DNA of 64,000 bases from Streptomyces europaeiscabiei (GCF_036346855.1 NZ_CP107841.1:2794001-2858000); one strand, 5' to 3'. Positions 8,526 to 17,845 are shown, numbered from the stretch's first letter. A program made the numbers and translations. The notes: a model not told the origin generated them from the sequence alone.

Positions 8526-11053
8526 GCGGGCGGGCCAGACTGGCGCTGTGCGCCTGGGCCGCCACGATCATGGCGTCGTGCGCGCTGCTGCCGCTGGTCG
8601 ACCCGGCGACCTGGATCTTCCAGGCGGCCCTCATGCTGGGCGTGCAGACCGGTGTGGGAGCGCTCACCCGGCGGGTTCCGCTGGCCCGGCCGCTGACGGT
8701 GGCCGCGCAGGCACTGGTCACGCTGATGATGCTGACGCTGGTCTTCGCCCGGGAGCGGGCGGTGGCCGGGATCGTCCCCGGCCCGGAGGCGTTCCAGTAC
8801 TTCGCGACGCTGCTGCAGGCGGGCGCCGACGACGTGGGGCGGTACGCGATCCCGGCGCCGCTGAGCGACGGCATCCGCTTGATGATCATCGGCGGTGTGC
8901 TGGTGATAGGCCTCCTGGTCGACGCGCTCGCGGTGACGTTCCGCAGCGCGGCCCCGGCCGGTCTGCCGCTGCTCGCGCTGTACTCGGTCGCCGCGGGCCT
9001 CTCCGACGGCGCCGCGTGGCTGTGGTTCGTGCTGGCCTCCGCCGGCTATCTGCTGCTGCTCCTGACCGAGAGCCGCGACCGGCTCTCGCAGTGGGGCCGG
9101 GTCTTCGGCGGCGCGTCCGCCGCTCCGCGCGCGGAGTCCGCGGGCGGCGCCGTGGCCCCGGTGCGCACCGGGCGGCGCATCGGCGCGGTCGCGCTGGGCA
9201 TCGCCCTGGTGGTGCCTCTCGGACTGCCCTCCCTCGACGGGGGACTGCTGGACGGCACGGGCACCGGCATCGGCGGGGGCTCCGGTGGCGGCACGATCGC
9301 CGCGGTGAACCCCGTGGTGGCGCTGAGCGGCAGCCTGAACGTGGACGAGGACCGCCAGGTCCTGTCCTACCGCACCAACACGGACAACGTGCAGGAGATG
9401 TATCTGCGGATCGTCTCCCTGGACAAGTTCGACGGCACCGCCTGGACGCCGACCGAGCGCTCCATCACCGGGGTGCCGGACGAGTTCGGCACCCCCATCG
9501 GTCTGGCCTCCGACGTCAAGCGGACCTCGATCGAGACCCGGATCGTCGCGGCGGAGGACTACGAGCAGAACTGGCTGCCGATGCCGTACCCGGTCACCGG
9601 CGTCGACATCGACGGCGACTGGCGGTACGAGCCCGCGGGGCGCACTCTCGTCGGTGACCACGGCCAGAACACCAAGGGCGCCCAGTACAAGGTCGAGAGC
9701 CTGATCGTGCAACCCACGGCGGAGCAGCTGGCCTCGGCACCGGAGCCGCCGCCGTCCCTGCGGCGGGAGTACACCAAGGTGCCGGCCTCGCTGCCGTCGG
9801 TGGTGGCGCGGACCGCGCTGGACGTCACCAAGGGCGCGACGAACAACTACGAGCGGGCGGTGAAGCTCCAGGACTGGTTCGCGTTCAGCGGCGAGTTCAC
9901 GTATGACACCGAGGTGCGGTCCGGCACCGGCGCGCGGGCGATAGCCCGGTTCCTCCAGGACAAGGAGGGCTTCTGCGTCCACTTCTCGTTCGCGATGGCG
10001 TCGATGGCCCGCACACTGGGCATACCGGCCCGGGTGGCCGTGGGCTTCACCCCCGGCACCCCACAGACGAACGGCACGATGTCGGTGGGACTGCGCGACG
10101 CGCACGCCTGGCCGGAGCTGTACTTCGAGGGTGTGGGCTGGACCCGCTTCGAGCCGACCCCCAACCGGGGCTCGACTCCTCAGTACACGGTGCCGGAGGA
10201 CCCCGGCACGAGCGGCCTGCCCGAGGTGCCCCGGCCCTCGCAGTCGGCGTCCACGGAGCCCTCGGCCGCACCGTCGGCGAGCGAGAGCTGCACGCCGCAG
10301 GAGGCGAAGCTGGGTGCCTGCGCGAGCGAGTCCGCGGCGGCCGTGGCGGGTTCGGACGACGAGGAGCGCTCCTTGTGGGGTCTGGTGTTCTTCTCTCCCT
10401 GGACCCTGCTGATCCTCCCGGGGGCGCTCCTGCTGCTGGCCATCCCGCTGCTGCCGATGCTGTGGCGGCTGCGGGTGCGGTCAGTACGGCTGGGCGCGCA
10501 TGACGGTGCGGTGCTGAAGGGGGCCCATGGGCCCGCTTCGGCGCGGGAGGTGGCCGACGAAGGGGGCGGGCCGGAGGGCTTCCCCCTGACAGCACCGGGC
10601 GGAGCCACCGGGTACGGCCGTACGGAGGCCGCGGCGGCTCATGCGCTGGCCGCCTGGCAGGAGGTGACCGACACGGCGTGGGACTACGGGATCGCGCCGG
10701 ACGAGTCGCAGACGCCCCGCAAGGCCGCCGCGCGGATCGTGCGCCTCGGAGAGCTCGAACCGGCGGCCGCGGACGCGGTGAACCGGGTGGCGGCGGCGGT
10801 GGAGCAGGTCCTCTTCGCTCCGCGTCCGCAGGTCCCTGCGGGCCTCGCCCGGGACGCGCACCAGGTCGGGGTAGGCCTCCGGGCGCACGCCGGCCGCCGG
10901 ACGAAGCTCCGGGCACTGCTGCTGCCGCGTTCGGCCATCCGGGTGGCCTGGGCCTTCTCCGCCCGCTGGGCGCGGACCAGGGACGACCTGCTGTCCCGCA
11001 TCCCGACGCCACGGCTGCCCTGGCGACGCCCTTCGCCGAGCCAGAACAGCTGA
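8522..11053 (+). CDS. Transglutaminase-like membrane protein (TgpA-type)
   Basis: Large membrane protein of 843 residues. It has a cluster of hydrophobic helices over roughly the first 230 residues, then a long extracytoplasmic part with a transglutaminase-like Cys protease fold, a Ser/Pro-rich linker, another transmembrane helix near 625-645 and a C-terminal DUF4129-like cytosolic region. Catalytic residues are visible in GFCVHFSFA (Cys near 484) and DAHAWPELY (His near 527), with the usual Asp-type WTRFEPTP block after them. ATG 8522 overlaps the DUF58 stop by 4 nt. Substrate is unknown. A very strong hairpin ends the operon. Confidence 0.9.
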   Translation: MSGRARLALCAWAATIMASCALLPLVDPATWIFQAALMLGVQTGVGALTRRVPLARPLTVAAQALVTLMMLTLVFARERAVAGIVPGPEAFQYFATLLQAGADDVGRYAIPAPLSDGIRLMIIGGVLVIGLLVDALAVTFRSAAPAGLPLLALYSVAAGLSDGAAWLWFVLASAGYLLLLLTESRDRLSQWGRVFGGASAAPRAESAGGAVAPVRTGRRIGAVALGIALVVPLGLPSLDGGLLDGTGTGIGGGSGGGTIAAVNPVVALSGSLNVDEDRQVLSYRTNTDNVQEMYLRIVSLDKFDGTAWTPTERSITGVPDEFGTPIGLASDVKRTSIETRIVAAEDYEQNWLPMPYPVTGVDIDGDWRYEPAGRTLVGDHGQNTKGAQYKVESLIVQPTAEQLASAPEPPPSLRREYTKVPASLPSVVARTALDVTKGATNNYERAVKLQDWFAFSGEFTYDTEVRSGTGARAIARFLQDKEGFCVHFSFAMASMARTLGIPARVAVGFTPGTPQTNGTMSVGLRDAHAWPELYFEGVGWTRFEPTPNRGSTPQYTVPEDPGTSGLPEVPRPSQSASTEPSAAPSASESCTPQEAKLGACASESAAAVAGSDDEERSLWGLVFFSPWTLLILPGALLLLAIPLLPMLWRLRVRSVRLGAHDGAVLKGAHGPASAREVADEGGGPEGFPLTAPGGATGYGRTEAAAAHALAAWQEVTDTAWDYGIAPDESQTPRKAAARIVRLGELEPAAADAVNRVAAAVEQVLFAPRPQVPAGLARDAHQVGVGLRAHAGRRTKLRALLLPRSAIRVAWAFSARWARTRDDLLSRIPTPRLPWRRPSPSQNS

Positions 11054-11061
11054 CGGGCTCC

Positions 11062-11109
11062 GCACACGTCTGCCCCCGCCGGGCGAACCCGGCGGGGGCA
11101 GACGTGTGC
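11062..11109. terminator. Bidirectional terminator with a 22-bp perfect stem
   Basis: Arms 11062-11083 and 11088-11109 are perfectly complementary around a 4-nt loop (CGAA on plus, TTCG on minus). It begins 8 nt after the transglutaminase stop and could also block leftward transcription from the DUF3040 gene. Part of the arm (GCAGACGTGTGCAG) recurs at 11119-11132. Confidence 0.85.
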
Positions 11110-11230
11110 AGGTGCCGTGCAGACGTGTGCAGGGGGCCGTGCAATGGTGTGGGTGCGGGGCTCGGCTCCCCGCTCGACCGGGTGGCCGCGGCTGTGAGGT
11201 GCCCGGGAGCCGTCACCGGAAGAAGCGAGG

Positions 11231-11356
11231 CCGTTCGACGAGCCGCGACCGTTCGACGATGCGCCGCCGCACGGCGATCCACTGCCGTTCGACGATCCAC
11301 GGCCGTTCGACGACCCACAGTCGATCGACGATCCACTGCCGTTCGATTTTCGGGCG
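11231..11356. repeat. 18-bp tandem repeat array, about seven units
   Basis: Seven consecutive 18-bp units begin at 11231, 11249, 11267, 11285, 11303, 11321 and 11339. The core is CCGTTCGACGATCCACNG; unit 3 is divergent and unit 7 degenerates after CCGTTCGA. It fills the spacer between the convergent transglutaminase and DUF3040 genes and sits between two hairpins. Any six-residue peptide repeat would lie in frames without gene-like context, so it is taken as non-coding. The period of 18 nt is not a helical multiple. Confidence 0.85.
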
Positions 11357-11360
11357 TGCT

Positions 11361-11395
11361 CGAAGGGTGACCGCCCTGTGGGTGGTCACCCTTCG
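11361..11395 (-). terminator. Hairpin after the DUF3040 gene
   Basis: Arms CGAAGGGTGACC and GGTCACCCTTCG make a 12-bp perfect stem with an 11-nt loop, 43 nt beyond the DUF3040 stop on the minus strand. A short A/T-rich stretch follows on that strand. Confidence 0.6.
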
Positions 11396-11437
11396 TCCGT
11401 CTTCAGCTGTGGCTGTCGAATCGGCGGTTCGGCGGGC

Positions 11438-11836
11438 TCAGTGGCCGCCCTGCTCGTCACGACGGCGCTGCCAGCGCTGTTCGATTCGGTCCATCATGGA
11501 GCGGCGCTGTCGTGTCTGACGCGCAGCGGCGGAGCCTGTGGCACCGGTGGGCTGCTCACCCGGCTTGGGGGCCTTGCGCCAACCGGTGACGGCGAGCACG
11601 GCGCAGCCCAGCATGACGAGGAATCCCACCACGCTGACCCAGATCTGCTGTGCGACCATTCCGGCCATGAGGAGCGCGATACCCACCAGAAAGCCCGCGA
11701 CCGCCTGGTAGACCCGCCGCCGGGTGTACGTACGCAGCCCGCTTCCCTCAAGCGCTGACGCGAACTTGGGATCTTCGGCGTACAGCGCTCGCTCCATCTG
11801 CTCGAGCATGCGCTGCTCGTGCTCTGAGAGCGGCAC
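11438..11836 (-). CDS. DUF3040 small membrane protein
   Basis: Short actinobacterial membrane protein of unknown function. The 132 residues begin MPLSEHEQRMLEQMERALYA, the family hallmark, followed by two hydrophobic helices at about 43-62 and 66-86 and a basic, Gln/Arg-rich C-terminus. The GTG start has AGGAGG 5 nt upstream. It is a single gene between two non-coding stretches: the repeat array downstream, and 287 nt upstream (11837-12123) in which I see no gene and no clear site. Confidence 0.88.
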   Translation of the reverse strand: MPLSEHEQRMLEQMERALYAEDPKFASALEGSGLRTYTRRRVYQAVAGFLVGIALLMAGMVAQQIWVSVVGFLVMLGCAVLAVTGWRKAPKPGEQPTGATGSAAARQTRQRRSMMDRIEQRWQRRRDEQGGH

Positions 11837-12123
11837 GGAGTCCTCCTCATCGTGCGGTCGCCGGGGCGACCCGGGGGGTCCTCTTCAGGATAGGCAGGGA
11901 ATCGCCCCCTTGAAACCCGCCCCTCTACGCCAATTCGCCAACCGGAACCCGCCATGGCGCCCCGACCCGCTGAGGTGTGAATTCCCCAGCGGACGGCCCG
12001 TCATGCCGGAACGGCCTCCCTCGATCATACGGCCACGAGCGCCCGATCGGGGGGCCTGTGGCGTACTCCATCCGCCGCCGAGCCCCTGATCAGCGGGTCA
12101 CCCCCTTCGCCCCGGGGGACGGA

Positions 12124-12945
12124 TCAGGACCCGGCGGTCCCTCGCGTCTCGCCCAGCACGTGAAGCTGTGTGGCCACGGAGTGGAAGGCGGGCAGTTCGG
12201 CGACCGCCGCCTCCAGCTCGAGCAGGGCGTCCAGAGCGCCGGGCTCGGTGTCGACGAGGACGCCGGGGACCAGGTCGGCGAAGACCCGGACGCCGTGTAC
12301 GGCGGCGACTTCCAGGCCCGCGCCCTCGACGAGCGTGGTGAGCTGCTCGGCGGTGAAGCGGTGGGGAACCGGATCACCCTCGCCCCAGCGTCCGTTCGGG
12401 TCGTCGAGCGCCTGCCGGGCCTCCTTGAAGTGCCCGGCGAGGGCCCGCGCGAGCACCGCTCCACCCAGGCCCGCGGCGAGCAGGCTGAGCACACCTTCGG
12501 GCCGCAGCGCGGCGACCGCGTTGCCGATGCCCTCGGTGGGGTCGTCCACGTACTCCAGGACGCCGTGGCAGAGCACGGCGTCGTACCCGCCGCGATCGAC
12601 GACGTCGAAGAGGCCGTGCGCGTCGCCCTGGACGCCCCGCACCCGGTCGGCGACGCCGGCCTCGGCGGCCCGGCGCTCCAGCGCGAACAGTGCGTTCGGG
12701 CTGGGGTCGACGACGGTGACGCGGTGGCCGAGGCGGGCCACGGGCACCGCGAACTTGCCGCTGCCGCCCCCGGTGTCCAGCACGTCCAGCGACACACGCC
12801 CCGTGGCCTTCACCCGGCGGTCGAGGGCGTCCTGGAGGACCTCCCAGACCACGGCGGTACGGAGGGAGGCGCGGGGGCGGGAGGGATCGGAACGCAGCGA
12901 CGTCGTCCGGGGGTGGGAGACGGGTGGGCGCATCGGGTCCGACAC
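12124..12945 (-). CDS. Class I SAM-dependent methyltransferase
   Basis: Predicted small-molecule or macromolecule methyltransferase; substrate unknown. The 273 residues carry motif I VLDTGGGSGKFAVPVA near 53-68, the acidic residue of motif II in VTVVDPSPNAL, then VQGDAHGL and DAVLCHGVLEYVDDP (motif IV region), as in ubiE/smtA-type enzymes. The GTG start has GGAG about 10 nt upstream. The C-terminus (RFTAEQLTTLVEGAGLEV) is typical for this class. It is separate from the HEPN-like gene upstream by 131 nt. Confidence 0.85.
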   Translation of the reverse strand: MSDPMRPPVSHPRTTSLRSDPSRPRASLRTAVVWEVLQDALDRRVKATGRVSLDVLDTGGGSGKFAVPVARLGHRVTVVDPSPNALFALERRAAEAGVADRVRGVQGDAHGLFDVVDRGGYDAVLCHGVLEYVDDPTEGIGNAVAALRPEGVLSLLAAGLGGAVLARALAGHFKEARQALDDPNGRWGEGDPVPHRFTAEQLTTLVEGAGLEVAAVHGVRVFADLVPGVLVDTEPGALDALLELEAAVAELPAFHSVATQLHVLGETRGTAGS

Positions 12946-13076
12946 GGCAGTTGACTCCTCGGCGCGGCACCGCCTGGTGTGCGGCGGAGCGATGGGCTTG
13001 CGTCTCCGCCGGGCCAGGGGGCCGCGGTGGAGGGTGCTGATGTCCCAACCCTAATGGGCGGCACCGAGGCGGTCGG

Positions 13077-13616
13077 TCAGCCCGCGTCCGGGACTCCCGG
13101 GGTGCCGTCCTGGCGGGGCTGGGGCAGCACCGGCTGGAGCACCAGCATCCGTTCGACCAGGCGCAGGAACATCGCCACGTCGCGGATGAGGTCGTCGGCG
13201 TCCCGGGCGCTCGCCGCGCCCTGTATGCCCGCCTCGGCACGCGCGCGGCGGGCTGCGCCGGAGGCGAACAGCACGCTCCACTCGGCGAGTTCGGGCGCTA
13301 TCTCGGGGAGCACTTCCCAGGCGCTGCGGATCTTGGCGCGACGCCTCGGGGTGAGTTCCGGGCGGCCCCGGGCGGCGAGCACCGCGGCGGCGGTGCGCAG
13401 GGCGGCCAGATGGGCGGTGGCATACCGCTCGTTCGGCATCCGGTGGCCGGACGCCTCGTCGAGTCCGGAGCGGGCCTGGGCGAGCAGGTCGAGGGCGGCG
13501 GGCGGGGCCGTCGCCCGCCGCAGCACGGGGTGCACGTCGCTCGCCGGGCCGGTCAGTGAGGGGGCAGGGCCGGGGGCGCGGCGCCGGTTGGCGGCTGCTG
13601 CGTGGTGGCTGGCCAT
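13077..13616 (-). CDS. SAV_6107-type HEPN domain protein
   Basis: Small alpha-helical protein of 179 residues resembling the actinobacterial SAV_6107 HEPN family. Family-like blocks are LDLLAQARSGLDEA, HLAALRTAAAVLAARGRP, AWEVLPEIAPELAEWSVLFA and DDLIRDVAMFLRLVERML. No Rx4-6H ribonuclease motif is obvious, so an RNase activity should not be assumed. ATG 13616 is preceded by AGGAGG at good spacing; a longer frame upstream lacks this. Its 5' flank is the point where the Tn7-like element is inserted, 96 nt upstream of the start codon. Confidence 0.7.
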   Translation of the reverse strand: MASHHAAAANRRRAPGPAPSLTGPASDVHPVLRRATAPPAALDLLAQARSGLDEASGHRMPNERYATAHLAALRTAAAVLAARGRPELTPRRRAKIRSAWEVLPEIAPELAEWSVLFASGAARRARAEAGIQGAASARDADDLIRDVAMFLRLVERMLVLQPVLPQPRQDGTPGVPDAG

Positions 13617-13707
13617 GACGAACCTCCTGTCGTCTTCGGACGGCACGCTCCGACACGAGGTGCCGTATGTGCCCATCGTGAGGTATGCCACTGACAATCC
13701 GTTCTGA

Positions 13708-13712
13708 CCTGC
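13708..13712. repeat. Target-site duplication, left copy (CCTGC)
   Basis: CCTGC directly precedes the TGT terminus at 13713 and is repeated directly after the ACA terminus at 20995. A 5-bp duplication is the size produced by Tn7-like transposition. Confidence 0.85.
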
Positions 13713-13770
13713 TGTTCTTTCTCAGCGAGAGTGGCGAGAGGAGCTTCGCCTGAGCTGCGGTTCGCCATGA
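13713..13770. repeat. Tn7-like left end (tniQ side)
   Basis: The 58 nt between the terminus and the tniQ stop contain TGGCGA at 13732-13737 and inverted TCGCC(A) copies at 13746 and 13762-13767. The terminal-to-first-motif distance (19 nt) equals that at the other end. Confidence 0.75.
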
Positions 13771-14748
13771 TCACTGAACGGTTCGCGGTGTAGCTGTCTC
13801 AGCGATCATGGCGTTTTTGGGGTTCCGCCAGCGGGCCCGGTCCGCCTGGACCATGTAGAAGAACCTGTTGATGGGGTCGCCCGTGGGTTGTCTCCGGGGG
13901 TCCAGACCGAGGCGGGCTCGCAGGTGTGCTTTGAACTTCCACTCCTGGAGGCCGAGGCCGCGGAGGTAGCCCACGTCCAGGTGAATCGGCATGAGTGCGG
14001 AGGCAAGGGTCACGAGTTCCGGGTGGGTCATGATGTGGGCGGGCAGTTCCCAGGTACGGAACTGCTCCGGGAGAATTAGCTTCCTGCGGCGGTGCTGCCA
14101 GAGATCTTCAAATTTCGGCTCCCGGCTTGGGATGTGAACCCAGCCGCTGATGATCCAGCGTGCATCCCGGATGCAGCAGGCCATGATGTGGCTGCCGTGG
14201 GCCTTCCGGAGCTTGCGAAGGTTCCGTTGCGCTCGTTCGATCTCGGGGACTGCTGAGACGTCCCAGGGTTCAGGTGTCTGCCAGACGTGGTGGCGGTGAC
14301 ACACGATGTCGGGCAGGGCCAAGTGTGCTCGGACCCCAGTTGTGATACCGCGGCGGACGGTGCACTGGCGGCAGATGACCGCATTGGGCGAGTGAGCTTG
14401 GCGCATCCAGACAGCGGGAACGTCCGTGGGCAGCTCTGACGCATCGCGGGTCGACCAGGAGAGGGCGGGCAGCGCCTTCCGTAACCGTTCGACGGGAATC
14501 CCAGACATGACGGCAAGTCGTGCGACGGCGGGCTGGTTGAGGGTGGCTTCCCAGGGCAGCGTGGTGCTGCTCGCTCCAGTTTTGTGGGGCACTGCAATGT
14601 GTCGCCAGAGGGCCGTGTGCGGGATGCGGTTGGCGTGAGCGAGGCGAGCGACGTAGGAGGGCAGGGACTCGCTTCCCCAAGGGCGGACGGGGACGGCCAG
14701 GCTCCTCGCGAGTGTCAAAGTTTCGGGGGCGTACTGAGCGCGGTTCAT
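13771..14748 (-). CDS. tniQ: TniQ-family targeting protein
   Basis: Target-site selection component of Tn7-like transposons (TnsD/TniQ family). The 325 residues open with WGSESLPSYVARLAHAN (22-40), the usual TniQ entry motif. A zinc-ribbon-like set follows: Cys126, Cys129, Cys150 and His153 in CRQC and CHRHH. The C-terminal half contains helical WIISGW / EWKFKAHLRARLG blocks. It is short compared with TnsD, closer to TniQ. Its ATG overlaps the ATPase stop by 4 nt, so it is the last gene of the transposition operon. It probably decides the insertion site between the HEPN and ABC genes. Confidence 0.88.
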   Translation of the reverse strand: MNRAQYAPETLTLARSLAVPVRPWGSESLPSYVARLAHANRIPHTALWRHIAVPHKTGASSTTLPWEATLNQPAVARLAVMSGIPVERLRKALPALSWSTRDASELPTDVPAVWMRQAHSPNAVICRQCTVRRGITTGVRAHLALPDIVCHRHHVWQTPEPWDVSAVPEIERAQRNLRKLRKAHGSHIMACCIRDARWIISGWVHIPSREPKFEDLWQHRRRKLILPEQFRTWELPAHIMTHPELVTLASALMPIHLDVGYLRGLGLQEWKFKAHLRARLGLDPRRQPTGDPINRFFYMVQADRARWRNPKNAMIAETATPRTVQ

Positions 14749-15803
14749 CCGGCACGTCGCTGGGCGGTTCGGGCTCGACGTGAACGCGCGCTGAGCGGTG
14801 CGCTCGTCTCGGCTGCGGTGTCGAGGGGGATCTCCGCCAGCAGCTGCTTGGTGATCTTCTCGGCGCCGGATGCCATGGCCCGCAAGGCTGCGGCCCTGAT
14901 CAGGTGCGCGAGGCTGCCGATCATGCCGGAGGTGCGTTGATAGAGGAAGTCTGCGTGGGCGGCCAGCATGCCCGGGGTATGCCGATGTAGCCGCAGGGAC
15001 TGTTCCATGGTGGCCAGTAGGGCGAGCCATTCCTGACGCTGGGCGGGGGTAGCGATGGTGAACGGCTTGGCGTGGACGCTGACGAAGCGTCCGGCGATCT
15101 GTTTGCCGCGGGTGCCGTTGAACAGCCCGGCGGACTCGACGTCGATGCCGGTGTAGACGAACGTGGCCGCGATTCGTTCTGAGAGGTATTTGAGCTGGTC
15201 AGAGACCTCGGCGCCGGATCTGGTGGTGAGCGAGATGTTGTGGATCTCGTCGACCAGGACGAGTTCGCAGCGCAGTTCGGCCAGGACCTCACAGACCGCA
15301 TTGGTGATCTCGGTTTGGTTCATGCGGCGCAACAGCGGGATGCCGAGGAACCGGGCGAACTCGATTGCGAGCATCTTCGGAGTGGCGGCCGGGGGAACGG
15401 TCACGTAGGCGATGGGCAGCCTGGGGCCGCAGTCGGCGGGAAGCCGGCGGCGGACGTGCTGTTCGTGGGCTTTGCCGAGTTGGGTGATCGCGGTGGTCTT
15501 GCCGGTGCCAGCCTCGCCGGAGACGATCAGGCCGCGGCGGGCGGAGACCTGGCGGCGGTTGAGGAGGGTCAGCTCCCGGCCTGTGCGGATCACTTCCATC
15601 ACGGTCGGGGTCTTCGCGACGAACAGCTGGGTGTGGTGCTCGGCTCTGGCCTCGTCGTAGAGCTCCCGCTCGATGTCGCTCAGTGACAGCAGTGCGGGGC
15701 GGTCCAGCAGGGGCTCGCTGACCGGGACGTTTTGGACGAAGCGGCTCCATCCCTCCTTCGTGGTCAGGGGGAACTCGCGGTCGGCCGGGTCGCCGTCGGT
15801 CAC
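14745..15803 (-). CDS. TnsC/TniB-type AAA+ transposition ATPase
   Basis: ATPase that links target selection to the transposase. The 352 residues have Walker A GEAGTGKTT at 96-104 and Walker B LVLVDEIHN at 181-189, followed by SDQLKYLSERI and VYTGID, typical of TniB/TnsC. GTG 15803 is chosen because it overlaps the transposase stop by 4 nt (GTGA) and the first domain motif starts soon after; much longer open frame upstream is antisense shadow of the transposase gene. It ends in an overlap with tniQ. Confidence 0.9.
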   Translation of the reverse strand: MTDGDPADREFPLTTKEGWSRFVQNVPVSEPLLDRPALLSLSDIERELYDEARAEHHTQLFVAKTPTVMEVIRTGRELTLLNRRQVSARRGLIVSGEAGTGKTTAITQLGKAHEQHVRRRLPADCGPRLPIAYVTVPPAATPKMLAIEFARFLGIPLLRRMNQTEITNAVCEVLAELRCELVLVDEIHNISLTTRSGAEVSDQLKYLSERIAATFVYTGIDVESAGLFNGTRGKQIAGRFVSVHAKPFTIATPAQRQEWLALLATMEQSLRLHRHTPGMLAAHADFLYQRTSGMIGSLAHLIRAAALRAMASGAEKITKQLLAEIPLDTAAETSAPLSARSRRARTAQRRAG

Positions 15804-17845
15804 CGGTAGTCCTCCTCGCTGAAGGGGTCGAAGACTCCGAACGGGATGACCTTGGCCAGCTCCGTCGGAGTTCCCTCCTCGCCGTCGATGTCGTCCTCGC
15901 CAGGTTCCGCGGCCGGCCGCAGAGGCGTGGCCGTCCGGGGCGGCGGAACATCGCCAGGCGACTCTCCTGCTTCGCGTCCGGCCCGTCGCAGCAGCGCGTC
16001 CAGAGCCCTGGCGACAGCGGTCTGGTCGTCGCCGTCCAGACCGCGCTCGACGACCTGACGCCGGGCCTGGCGCCAGAGCGCGTCGGAGAACGGACGGGCC
16101 ACCAGCGGCAGCAGCGTCCATTCTGCGGTGATCCAGCCGCTGGCACGGTGGTTGCGTACGAACACGTGGCTGAGGTCGTGCGGGTCGTAGTGGACCTCCC
16201 ACTTGCCACGCTGGACCGCGACGCCAGACGACTGCCTGCGGTAGGCGGCCAACTCCGTTGCGTCGTAGGTGCGGTGGGCGATGCGGATGCCGTAGTCGTT
16301 GATCACCCGCCAGGTCACCGGCAGCAGCTCGATGTAGTCGGACGGACCCAGCGGCATCGGCAGGTAGCCGCTGGTGGCGACCTGGAGCGCGTAGGCGTCG
16401 TTGGGCGACAGGGGTCGGCCGGGCAGGAAGGGATGTACCAGTCCGTCGTGCGGGCGCATCTGCCAGTGGATGACCCATTCCTGGAGCAGGTCGTCGAGTT
16501 CGGGCAGGCTGAAGGCCGCTTTGCGGGCCGGGTCGACACCGCGCCGGCTGACGTCCCGTCCTGTGTAGCTGGCGACATGCTGGCAGAACAGGGTGTTGAT
16601 CGAGGAGAACGTGCGCTCGACGACGCCCTTATCCGTCGGGGTGCCGGGATGGGCGAGCTGGACGGAGATGCCCAGGCGCTGGCAGGCGGCAGTGAACGTC
16701 TGCGAGAGGTAGACGGTGCCGTGGTCGGTGACGATGGTCTCCGGGACGATCACCGGTTTCGCGGCGGCGTGCTCGAACCGGGCGTCGATCTCCAGCAGGC
16801 GGGCGTGCGGGAGTCGGGACGTCGACGCGGCGAGCGCCTGCGGCCAGGTGGGGCGCATGACTTCGGGCACCAACATCTTCGCCAGTAGCAAGGCAGCGTC
16901 CACCGCCTTTGTGCTCTCCGGCCGCAGCACCGCCGCGCAGATCGTCCGGGTGGCGATGTCGACCGCGATCGTCAGCTCCGGCCTGCGGACCGTGCCGTCG
17001 TCCAGGACGGCCAGCAGATCGAGCTTGGTGGTGTCGATCTGGACCTGCTCGCCCGGCCGACTGGCCGTAGTCGGAGTAAACAGTCCTGTGGGCCGGTTGG
17101 CGTTCTGCCGCCGGGTGGTGGCCGCGCTGAAGGTGTGCCGCCCCGTGGAAAGCTGCTCGACCAGGCGGTAGAAAGCCGCCCTGGACGGCATCGCCACCGC
17201 CCCGGCCCCGTGCTCGGTCTCCAACAACTGCTCGACCCGCCGCATCAGCCGCGAACGGGTGCCGGTGGAGGTGTCGGTCTCCTCACCGATCGCGCGGACG
17301 ATCGCGTCGATCACCCGCTGGTCGGCCCGTCCGGTCGGGGACGAGGGCCGCATCGCCCTGTGATCCACCAGCCCCAGCAGGCCCTGAGCCCGGTAGCGAG
17401 CCCGCATCCGCTGCAAGGTGCGCCGACCCACCGGCCGCCCCAGCGCGGCCAGTTCAGCGGTCTTCGCCCGCTCCCGCTCGGCCAGGATCGTGCGGGCCGG
17501 GTCGTATTCCGGCCGGGGACGGGTCCCTGATGCGGCGTCTGCAGGCAGCCCGCACTCCAGCTCCGAGACATGCCGTTCCCAGAACCGCGCATCGGCCACC
17601 GCCTCCGGCGGCAGTGACTCCAGCACGCCCGCCGACGCGAACTCCGCCTCGTTACCGGACAGACCGACGAGTGCGAATCCGTCCGAGGCCAGCAGGAAGG
17701 GCAGCAGCAGAGCCTGGTCCCCGCCGTCGGCGCCGTGCAGGCGCACCGTGACGCCCTCGATACCGACCACCGTGTGCTCGCTCTCCTCGAAGAGCACCCG
17801 GTCACCGACCCGAAGCACTCCCGGCCTGGACACCCCTGCCCTCAT
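15800..17845 (-). CDS. TnsB/TniA-type DDE transposase
   Basis: RNase H-fold integrase that joins the 3' ends to target DNA. The 681-residue protein has an N-terminal helical/HTH region (RRTLQRMRARYRAQGLLGLVD at 141-161 resembles an HTH_Tnp domain), then a catalytic core with Asp271 (VQIDTTKLD), Asp374 (IVTDHGTVY) and Glu410 (KGVVERTFS). The last two are separated by 35 residues, the classic D-35-E spacing. A Mu-type beta-barrel region follows (HYDPHDLSHVFV). The acidic C-terminal tail (GEDDIDGEEG) probably contacts the ATPase. ATG 17845 shares one base with the tnsA stop (TGATG). Confidence 0.92.
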   Translation of the reverse strand: MRAGVSRPGVLRVGDRVLFEESEHTVVGIEGVTVRLHGADGGDQALLLPFLLASDGFALVGLSGNEAEFASAGVLESLPPEAVADARFWERHVSELECGLPADAASGTRPRPEYDPARTILAERERAKTAELAALGRPVGRRTLQRMRARYRAQGLLGLVDHRAMRPSSPTGRADQRVIDAIVRAIGEETDTSTGTRSRLMRRVEQLLETEHGAGAVAMPSRAAFYRLVEQLSTGRHTFSAATTRRQNANRPTGLFTPTTASRPGEQVQIDTTKLDLLAVLDDGTVRRPELTIAVDIATRTICAAVLRPESTKAVDAALLLAKMLVPEVMRPTWPQALAASTSRLPHARLLEIDARFEHAAAKPVIVPETIVTDHGTVYLSQTFTAACQRLGISVQLAHPGTPTDKGVVERTFSSINTLFCQHVASYTGRDVSRRGVDPARKAAFSLPELDDLLQEWVIHWQMRPHDGLVHPFLPGRPLSPNDAYALQVATSGYLPMPLGPSDYIELLPVTWRVINDYGIRIAHRTYDATELAAYRRQSSGVAVQRGKWEVHYDPHDLSHVFVRNHRASGWITAEWTLLPLVARPFSDALWRQARRQVVERGLDGDDQTAVARALDALLRRAGREAGESPGDVPPPRTATPLRPAAEPGEDDIDGEEGTPTELAKVIPFGVFDPFSEEDYR

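Noticed and set aside
11231..11356. CRISPR array
   Set aside because: Units are contiguous 18-mers with no unique spacers and no cas genes.
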